The position numbers and the translations under genes were made by a program. The notes under the pieces are model-generated. The model was not told where the DNA came from. It saw only the letters and a list, made by a program, of their open reading frames with translations, and made no database searches. A stretch of 35,183 nt of DNA, taken from contig WQZD01000029.1 of assembly GCA_009780915.1 (NCBI GenBank), positions 1-35,183 on the forward strand, written 5' to 3'. This DNA comes from Propionibacteriaceae bacterium. Lineage in GTDB: Bacteria; Actinomycetota; Actinomycetes; Propionibacteriales; Propionibacteriaceae. Shown here piece after piece: positions 24,754-34,600 of this stretch. Every line of letters begins with the position of its first letter. Within the stretch, counting starts at the first letter, position 1.

Positions 24754-24813
24754 GGTGGGGCCTGAGTGGTGACGGCGGGTGGTGGTGGGGCCTGAGTGGT
24801 GACGGCGGGTGGT
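24754..24813 (+). repeat. Two exact 30-bp tandem repeats at the start of a G-rich tract
   Basis: Units 24754-24783 and 24784-24813 are identical. They open a strongly G-rich, C-poor plus-strand tract running to about 24896, with many GG and GGG runs separated by 1-4 bases, so G-quadruplex formation on the plus strand is plausible. No gene is present here. Confidence 0.85.
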
Positions 24814-24891
24814 GGTGGGTGGTTGTTGTGGTGGGTGGTCGGGGTGGTGGTCGTGGTGTGGGGTCGGTGTTGGGGGTGGTCGTCATGGCGA

Positions 24892-25522
24892 GGGGGCATG
24901 AATAGTCGTTTTTCGGGCGGATATGGACAGTTCGTGCCCCCGTGGCCGCTCCCGCGACCGGGGATGGTCGTGGAGGTGGGTCGTGGGGGCGTGAACCGTG
25001 CTTTTTCGGGCTGAAATGCACGGTTCGTGCCCCCGCAGAAATCGTGGGGGCGTGAACCGTGCTTTTTTGGGTTGAAGTGCACGGTTCGTGCCCCCGCGAT
25101 GGTGGGTGTGCACGGTTCGTGCCCCCGTGACCGCTCGCGTGGCCGGAGGTGGCCGTGATGGCGTGGGGGCACGAATAGTCGGTTTCCAGGCTGATGTCGA
25201 CAGTTCGTGCCCCCTCGGTTTTAGTGGGGGCACGAATAGTCGTTTTTCGGGCGGATATGGACAGTTCGTGCCCCCGCGACTGCTCCCGCGACTGGGGATG
25301 GTCGTGGAGGTGGGTCGTGGGGGCGTGAACCGTGCTTTTTCGGGCTGAAATGCACGGTTCGTGCCCCCGCAGAAATCGGGGGGGCGTGAACCGTGCTTTT
25401 TTGGGTTGAAGTGCACGGTTCGTGCCCCCGCGATGGTGGGTGTGCACGGTTCGTGCCCCCGCGATGGTGGGTGTGCACGGTTCGTGCCCCCGCGATGGTG
25501 GGTGTGGACAGTTCGTGCCCCC
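24892..25522 (+). repeat. Array of seven 50-nt hairpins and four 31-nt half-units
   Basis: Full hairpins lie at 24892-24941, 24985-25034, 25046-25095, 25165-25214, 25226-25275, 25319-25368 and 25380-25429. All are 50 nt, begin GGGGGC and end TTCGTGCCCCC. Most have a U-rich loop around TTTTTCGGGC (one has GTTTCCAGGC). Two classes exist: GTGAACCGTGC stems and ACGAATAGTC stems. Half-units that keep only the 3' arm lie at 25096-25126, 25430-25460, 25461-25491 and 25492-25522. A degenerate arm follows near 25543-25563. No T-run follows the stems, so they do not look like intrinsic terminators. Long open frames on the minus strand here come from the absence of stops in C-rich repeats and are not genes. 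The function is unknown. Confidence 0.92.
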
Positions 25523-25610
25523 GCGACCACTCCCGCGACCGTGGATGGACAGCTCATGCCCCACGGTTGACATCCATACACGAAGAAAACTCCGAGAACA
25601 TGAAAATAGC

Positions 25611-25640
25611 TATAAGATAGAGTTCACATTGATCGTGAAC
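25611..25640 (+). promoter_or_regulatory. Candidate promoter and operator-like inverted repeat of the giant surface protein gene
   Basis: An A/T-rich TATAAGAT (25611-25618) resembles a -10 box about 50 bp before the start codon. It is followed by a perfect inverted repeat, GTTCAC (25622-25627) and GTGAAC (25635-25640), at the expected transcription start, a typical repressor-site position. A consensus TTGACA at 25567-25572 is too far from this -10 box to pair with it. Confidence 0.4.
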
Positions 25641-25668
25641 ATCAGTTCTGAGCGCTCTAGGAGCCGGG

Positions 25669-28600
25669 ATGAGGAAAATTGGGAAACTCGTCGCAGTCGC
25701 AGCAAGTATGGTTCTTATGGTGGCGACGATCGCCGCGATTCCGCAGGTGGTCAACGCAGCGCAGACGCTGCCGTTCCTTCCTCGGTTCAGCACCAATGCC
25801 AATGGCGCCTTGGTGGCGATCGGCAACACACTCATGACCTGCCCCGACACTGACCCGAACTGCGCGTTGGCCAAGACCGGCAAGGCGCCGAACAATAATA
25901 ACAATGCCTATAACATGATCAACCTCGACCTCGACACCGATCCGTCCACGTTCAACTCGTCCATGGCGGACCTCGACCTCCCCGCGGGGGATGGCGTGTT
26001 GTGGGCCGGCCTCTACTGGGGCGCCCGCCTCAAGGCCGGCACCAACGGCGTCGCCGGGACCGGCGACTACAACACCATGGCGCTGAAAGTCCCGGGCGGG
26101 TCGGCGTACATCCCCATCCAGGCGAGCTCGGACCCGGGTGCTCTCTTCGGCCCGCTCACCTCGGGCAGCGACGCCTATCAGCGCTTCGCCGACGTCACCA
26201 CGATCGTGCAGCAGGCCGGCACCGGCGACTACTGGGGCGCCAACGTCGTCGGAGGGACCGGGCAGGATCGGTACGCCGGTTGGTCCCTCGTCGTGGTGTT
26301 CTCGGCACCCGGCATGCCCTTGCGCAACCTGACTGTCTTCGACGGGTTCAACAACGTGGGGAACAACAGCCCCCAGACCATCACGGTGTCGGGGTTCCTG
26401 ACCCCCGTCTCCGGCCAAGTGAACGCGCAGTTGGCCATGGTCGCGTACGAGGGCGACCTGTCGCAGACAGGCGACCGCACCACGCTCAACAACACGCAGT
26501 TGGCGACGGCGGTCTCCCCGGGCAGCAACTTCTTCAACAGCACGAATGACTACTATGGCCAGATCGTCACCAGCGGGAACCCCGCCGACCGCAACCTGCT
26601 CGGCTACGACATCAAGAACCTCGGCACCTCGGGCGTGATCCCCAATGGGGCGACCAGCGCCACCTTCGCCTTCTCGTCGACCGGCGACGCCTACTATCCC
26701 GGCGTCCTCGGCATCGGCATCGACCTCTACGCGCCCGATTTCTCCACCTCCGCCAAGACGGTCGTCGACTTGTCTGGCAACTCGCCCGCACAGCCAGGGG
26801 ACATCCTGCAGTACACGGTGAGGTATGCCAACACGGGCCAAGACCCCGCCACGAAGCTGACCTCCACCGATCCCATTCCGGCGGGGACGGAGTACGTCCC
26901 GGGCTCCCTGCGGATGGTCGACCCGTTCGGCATGACAGTGACCCCCTTGACGGACGCCAGCCTGGATGACCAAGGGGAGTTCACTGGATCTGCGGTACGG
27001 GTACGTATAGGCACGGGGGCTTCCTCGTCCACGGGCGGCAACCTCACCGTCGGCGGGGACTCCCAGGGGTACGCCTTCCAGGTCCGCGTGCTGCCCTCCG
27101 CCGCGGGCACGGTCATCGCGAATATGGCTCACCTGGGCTACATGACCGCCACCACGGGAGTCGGGTCGACCTATGATGTGGCGCCAGTGGAGACTGAGGT
27201 GGCGGAGTGGGCCGACGTGTCCATCACGAAGACGATGTCGCCGAGGGTCGATGTGGCTGGAAGTCCGGTCACGGCGACATTGACGGTCACGAACAACGGA
27301 CCTAACACTGCCACGGGGGTACGTGTCGTTGATCCGATCATTGATGGTTTCACCGGGGTGACGTGGGATTTGAGCGGCGCCGCGGATGGCGGGACCTGTG
27401 AGATCCAGACCCCCGCCGGGTCGGGGGACCAACTCGTCTGCTCCCTGCCCGATCTGCTTGACCAGGACACGATGGTGATCCTGGTGTCCGGCACGATGCC
27501 CCCGGACTCCACGCTGACGACCATGACCGACGTCGCCAGCGTGAGCACGACGGTCTTCGACCCTGACATGACGAACAACGTGTCCTCGGACACGATCCAG
27601 ATCGTCCAGCAGGCCGACCTGTCGATCACCAAGACGGCCGACCAGACGGCGGTCACGCCGGGCACATCCGTGACGTACACACTGACGGCGACGAACAATG
27701 GACCATCAGATGCTGTGGGCGTCCAGATCGCCGACCAGGTGGCCCCCGACAGCACGGATGCTCTGAGCCTGACCTCGATGACGCCCGGCGGCGCGAGCCT
27801 GACCTGCACACAGGCGTCGACGACCGGGGGGACGTGCGTCATCGCCCGCCTGAGGCCGGGGGAGTCGGCGACCGTCGTCGTGGCGGGAGTCCTCGGCCCG
27901 GACGCGACGCAGGGCGCCACGATCACCAACAGCGCCACCGTGTCCTCGGGCACGGTCGACCCCGATCTGAGCAACAACACCGCCGACGCGACCATCACTG
28001 TCGCGCCCCCCAGCGCCGACGTCCGACTCGACAAGGAGGTCAGCCCCGCCACGCTGACGGCGGGCGGTCCCGTCACGTACACCCTGACGGCGACCAACTA
28101 CGGCCCCTCGAACGCGGACGGCGTGACCATCTCCGACACCCTGCCCGCGACGGTGACGGGCATCCAGGCGACCACCGATCGTGGGACGTGCGCGGTCACC
28201 GGCCAGGAGGTCGACTGCGCCATCGGCGTGTTGCCGGCGTCCACGATCTCCGGTTCCCCCGGCGCGACCGCGACCGTCACCATCACCGGCACGGTCGACC
28301 CTGGCGCCACGGGAACGATCAGCAACACCGCGAGCGTGTCGGCGACCACCGACGACCCCGACCTGACCTCCAACACCGCCACGGCGGACGCCCCGGTGCA
28401 GGGCGTCGCTGACATCTCGGTGACGAAGACGGCCGACCGGAGCCGCCTGCCCCTGGTGGGCACCCCGGTCACGTACACCATCAGGATCCACAACAACGGG
28501 CCCTCGGTGGCCCGGGACGTCACCCTGGAGGACCAGATCCCCGCCGGGCTCGTGATGGACGCCGCCACTCCGCCCGACGGGCTTCCCGCCGGGGCGACCT

Positions 28601-31600
28601 GCGACCCCTCCTTCTCGCCGACCTCGGACCCGGACCACACCCTGTGGACCTGCGCGTTGGGCGACATCGGCGTGGGCGTGTCCAACGACGTCGTCATCGA
28701 CCTTTACACGGTCTCGACCGTCAACGCGGCGTCGGCCATGACCGAGACTGTGACCGTGGCCTCCCCGACCGAGCCCTCCTCGCTGACAGGGGACGACACC
28801 GCGTCATGGACCATGGACGCCGGCGCCCTCGCGGACCTGTCGATCGCCAAAACGGTCGACCAGGCCACCCTGCGCGCCGGTGGCACGGCGGTGTACACCC
28901 TGACGGTCGCCAACGCCGGACCCGACGACTCCACCGCCACCGTGACGGACACCCTTCCTCCGGGGGTCTCCCTCATCCCCGCCGGCCCCGGCTCCCAGAC
29001 CTCGTCCGGATGCGCCGCCGACGCCACCGATCCCCAGTCGGTCTCCTGCGTCCCGACGCTGATCCCCGACGGCGGGGCCGACCTCGTCCTCACCCTCGAG
29101 GTCCAGATCGCCCCGGATCTGTCCACTGGCGACACCCTCTCGAACACCGCGGAGGTCACAGGCTCCACGACCGACCCGTCGCTGGCCAACAATCAGACGA
29201 CGCTGACCACCCCCGTCGTCGCCCAGACCAACATCGAGGTCACCGACGTCACGTGGCAGCCGTACCAGGGGATGAACCAGCCGCCCGCCAACCAGTCGAT
29301 CACGTCGGCGCCCGCCGCCTCCTTCGTCTGGCTGACCATGACGATCACCAACACGGGCCCGGCCACAGCGCAGAACACGTCGCTGCTGCTCAACGACGAT
29401 CTGCCCATGTCCGGCGTCACGGCCAACAACACCGATCCCGTCCTGATCTGGTGGAATTCCTCATCCGCCTGGGTCACGACCGGCACCGGCTGCCAGATCG
29501 TCCAGGACGACCTGGCGTGCGCCCTGGACAACGGCGCCAAGGGGTCGACGCTCGATCCGGGCGACTCGGTCACCGTCAGCGTCCTCATGATGGTCCACAA
29601 CTCTGCGCTGCCCACGTCTGGTTCGGCCATCGTCCAAGCCCAGACCACCACCTACGAGCCTGACCTGACGGACAACACCAAGGAGGCGCCGCTCGCGATC
29701 ACCGCCGGAGAAGCGGGCCTGTCCATCCTCAAGACCGCCCAGCCGGGCGACGGCGACAACGGCGCCCTGATCGCCGGGACCTCGTTCGTGTACTCCGTCC
29801 AGGTGTGGCAGGACCCCCGGGACGTCCAGTACACCCAGGGCCTGTCCTGGGCCGACGCCCGTGACGTGGTCGTCACGGATCAGCTTCCCGCCGGTTTCCA
29901 CGCCACCAACGTGTCCACCTCCCAGGGGACCTGCGCCATCGACACGACCGACGACTCGCAGTTCTCGTGCGCGATCGGCACCATCCCTGGCGTGTGGGGA
30001 ACCGTGCCGGGCAACCGCGTGACGGTCATCGTCAGGGGCAGGACCGACTCCGACGTGTCCGGGGCCGACATCCCCAACACCGCGTACGCCAGCACCTCGA
30101 CCAACCCGGGCGAGGAGGTCTCCTCCAGCGTCGACGTCGCGGTGGACTCGGAATCGGATCTGCGCCTGTTCAAGATGGTCGACCCCGGCTCCTCTCAGGC
30201 GAGCGACCTCACACCTGTCTTCTACGTCGGCGGCCAGGTGGGTTACACCCTGACCGTGGTCAACCTCGGACCCTCCGACTCGGGGGCGTCCACGATCACC
30301 GACACCCTGCCCCAAGGGCTGACCCTCAACACGGCCAGTTCCCCCGGATGCCAGGTGGTCCCCCCGGCGCCCGCCGCGCCCGCCTCCCCCCAGGTCGTCA
30401 CCTGCTCGGTGCCTCCCTTGACGTTCGGTCAGGCCCAGGTGGTACGCGTGGTGGCCATGTCGTCGGCCATGGACGACCGGCAAGCCGGCACCGGCCCGGG
30501 CTGCGTGCCCGGCGATCCGTCCCTTCCGTGGGATCCCACGAGCGCTCCCAATCCTCCGGGCTGCGACCAGTACCCCACCTATCCGCGTCAGATCGTCAAC
30601 CAGGCGACGGTGGCGCCCGACGCGGCGAGCCAGGTCGATCCCAACCTCGCGAACAACGCAGCCACGGCGTCGGCATGGCTCGACGCCCAGATGGACGTCT
30701 CGATCTCCACGTACGTGAACACGCCGAACCCGGTCGCCGGGGGGACCGTGACCTTCGGGGCCTTCTCGTCCAACGCGGGGCCGTCCATCGCGAACTTCCC
30801 CTTCGCCGACGCCACCTTCCCGCCCGGCTTCGTCCCGATCTCGACCGACGTGCCCGGCAACATCTGCACATGGACCACCTCGGGGACCCCGGTCCAGTAC
30901 TCCTTGCACTGCGAGTCGATCCCCGCCACGCCGTGGTACATGGTCTTCCTGCCCGGCCAGTCGGCCGTGTCCAGCGTCACCATGAGCATCCCCGACGACG
31001 CGAGCGGCACGTACACGGCCACTGTGGGCACCCACTCCAGCACCGACCAGGCCCACTCGCCCGGCACGGTGGACGTCGGCGACATCAACCTGGCCAACAA
31101 CGTCTCCTCGGTCTCCGTCACGGTGCAGCGCAGTTCGGATCTGAGTGTGACGAAGACCCTCCTCTCCCCAGATCCCCTCGTCGCCGGCCAGCCGGTGAGC
31201 TATGAGGTGAGCGTGAGCAATGCGGGGCCCTCGATCGCGGACGACGTGCTGGTCTCAGACACCCAGCCCGACGGCATGACCTTCCAGCCGGGGTCGAGTT
31301 CGTCCACGTGCTCGGCTGTCGAGCAGACCGAGGGCTCGCCCGTGGTCGAATGCGGATTGGGAACCCTCGGCGTCGGCGACTCGGCCACAGCCACGGTGAG
31401 CTTCCTCGTGGACGCGGGCGTGACGGCCGACAGCATGTGCAACACCGCTGTGGTCGGGTCGGGGTCCCAGGACCCGGACGCGTCGAACAACGTGTCCGAG
31501 ACGTGCGACCCGGTCGTCCCGCCGCCCTTGGCCGACCTGTCCGTGGCGGTGAGCCCCGCGACGGCCTCGGTGTATCCCGACGGCGAGTTCGCCATGGTCG

Positions 31601-34600
31601 GCACGGTGGTCAACAACGGTCCTGGGCCCGCCACCGGCGTGGCCCTGACCTGGCAGATCCCCTCCGGGGTGACCGTCTCCGCCCTCCAGCTGAGGAGCGC
31701 GTCCACCGGGCTGACACCGGACTCCACCTGCACGGTGACGGGCACGACCGCCACCTGCCTGATCGGGGCACTGCCCGTCGGGGACACGGTCTCGTATGAT
31801 CTGACCGGCACGGCCGCAGGGCCCGCTGGCTCGACGTACACGGTGACGGCCAGCGTCACCCAGGACCGTACGGACCCCGACACCACCAACGACCAGGCCA
31901 GCGCCCAGGTCGACGTCGTGGCCGTCCCCACCCCGGCTCTGAACGTCTCCAAGAGCGTCGTCCCGGCGACGGGAGCGGTCAGCCCGGGGGACGCTGTGTC
32001 GTACACGGTCAGTATCGTGAACTCGGGCACGGCCGCCGGAGCGGTCGACGAGGTGGACGACCTCACGGGAGTCCTGGACGACGCCACCATGGTCGCCATG
32101 ACCACCTCGCCAGGCGTCACAGCCCAACTCGTCGGCGGGCATCTGCTCATCACCGGGAGCGTGGACGCCGGGCAGACGGCCACGGTGACCTACGCGGTGA
32201 CCGTGAACCCGGACGGCCAGCGGGGGGACTCCGTCCTGTTCAACGCCGTCGCGGCGGGGGACACTCCTGCCGCCGATCGGCCCACGATCGACACCCCGGC
32301 GTCCCAGTGCGGCCCCTGCACCTGGACCCCTGTCGCCGCCCTCGACCTGGTGAAGACCGCCCAGCCGACCTCCGTCGGCCTGGCCGGGGATCAGATCACC
32401 TACCAGTTCGCCGTCACGAACACGGGTGGCACGAGCGTCGACGGTCTGGCCGTCCAGGACTCCCTCGGGACGCGGGCGGGCGCCATGTCGGCGATCACCT
32501 GCGGGACGACCACGTTGGCGCCGGGGGAGCGGACGATCTGTTGGTCCACCTACACCGTCGCCGCGTCGGACCTGACCGGCGCCCAGATCGAGAACACGGC
32601 CACCGCGACGGGCCTGGCGGGGTCGCAGACCATCACCTCGAATCCGTCCACGGCCGACGTGGGGGTACGGGCGGCGACGGATGTCGGCGTCTCCTTCGCC
32701 CCGACCCAGTCCCAGGTCTATCCCGGCGGGCAGGCCGCATTCACGGCCACGGTGACCAACAACGGTCCGGGGGCGGCCACGGGCGTCCAGATGACGGTGA
32801 CGATCCCCGCGGGGATGTCCGACGTGGTCGGCACACTGAGCAGTGCCGACACCGGCGTCGCCGCCGCGCCCTCGTGCGTCCTCACGGGATCTCAGCTGAC
32901 CTGCGTCGTGGGGGATCTGGGGCCCGGGCAGTCGGCCAGCTTCGGAATCACCGGCGCGGCCGCGGGGCCAGCCGGAACAACGTACACCCTCACGGGCGTG
33001 GTCACCCACGGCGAGGCCGACACCGATCCTGGCAACGACCAGGCCGACCACGTCGTCACCGTGGTCGCGGCGCCTGTGCCGGCCCTGATCATGGCGAAGA
33101 GCGTCAGTCCGACGGACCCCGTCGTCACGGCGGGGACGCTCCTGACGTACACCATCACCCTGACCAACATCGGACCGGCGCCCGCCGTCGTGAACCACGT
33201 GGACGATCTGTCCGGCGTGGTCGACGACGCCGACCTGGTCTCGGTGTCCGCCGACCCAGGTCTTGACGCGGGCGTCTATGGGGGCGATAATCTTGCTATC
33301 ACGGGGACTGTGGACCCAGGGCAGAGCGGTCGCGTTACTTACACCGTCAGGGTGAAAGCTAACGGAGAACGCGGCGACTCTGTCCTGTTCAACGCTGTGT
33401 CGTCGGGTGACACGCCGCCAGGCGAGCGCCCCACGATCGACACGCCAACGAGCCAGTGTCCGACCTGCGTCACCACGAGGGTGGCGGGGTTGGCGCTGGC
33501 GAAGACGGCATCACCGACGGTGGCGACCTTGGCGGGTCAGGTGGTGACCTATCGTTTCCTCGTCACGAACGACGGTAGTGTGCCGGTCGGCGACGTGGGC
33601 ATTTCTGACACCGACTTCTCCGGGGCGGGCACGCTCTCGGCGCCGGTGTGCGAGTCGACACAGCTCGATCCCGGGGCGTCCACGACCTGTGCCGCGACCT
33701 ATGCCGTCCAGCTGCACGACTTCTTGGATGACTGGCTCACCAACCAGGCGACGGCTTCCGGGATGGCCTTAGGCGTGCCGGTGGTGTCCGATCCCAGTTC
33801 GGCCCAGGTCGCGTTGACCCAGGCCACGGACGTGGGTGTGTCGATCACCCCGGACTCCCGGCAGGTCTATCCCGGTGGGCAAGTGGGATTCACCGCCACG
33901 CTGACCAACAACGGGCCGATGGACGCGACCGCCGTGCAGATGGCCTGGCAGGTCCCTGGAGGGTTGAGCAACGTGTCGGCCACCCTGTCCGGGTCCACGG
34001 ACGGGCTCACGCGCGAGGTGTCGTGCTCGATGACGGGCGCGACGATGGTGTGCCAGGTGGACGGGCTCGGCGTGGGGGAGTCCGTGTCGTACGACCTGAT
34101 CGCACGGGTGACGGGCCCAGCGGGGACGACCTACGCGATCCAGGGAGTCTCCACCCACGGCGAGGCGGACACCGATCCGAGCAACGACCAGGCCCAGGCG
34201 ACGATCGAGGTCGTGCCCGTTCCCGTCCCGCTCGTGACCATCGCCAAGGCGGTCAGCCCCGCCGATTCCGTGGTGCTCGCGGGCACGGAGCTGGCCTACA
34301 CGATCACGCTGACCAATCCGGGCATCGTCCCTGCGGTGATCGATCACGTGGACGATCTGAGCGCGCTGCTCGACGACGCGACCCTGGGGCCGATCACGGC
34401 GAGCACGGGACTCACGACTCAGGTTGTCGGCCAGGACATGATGATCTCCGGGGTGATCGATCCGGGGCAGTCGGCCACGGTGAGCTACACGGCCACGGTC
34501 CTCCCTGACGGTCAGCGAGGGGACTCCGTGGTCTTCAACTCGGTCTTCCCCGCGGACACCCCTGATCAGGGACGCCCCGGACTGGGGTCGACGTGTGCGG

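Noticed and set aside
24892-25522. Reading the hairpins as a cluster of intrinsic terminators
   Set aside because: No T-run follows the stems on either strand, and the region lies upstream of both flanking genes, not downstream.
24728-25581. Long overlapping minus-strand open frames (up to ~280 residues, with RGHEPC and GARTVH repeats)
   Set aside because: Several frames are open at once, all within the hairpin array. The peptides are translations of the repeat in different frames; they lack start signals and family features.
25657-33198. Minus-strand frames of 300-650 residues opposite the giant surface protein
   Set aside because: They are Gly/Arg/His/Val-rich shadows of a high-GC gene. 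The plus-strand frame has a signal peptide and recognisable DUF11 domains throughout.
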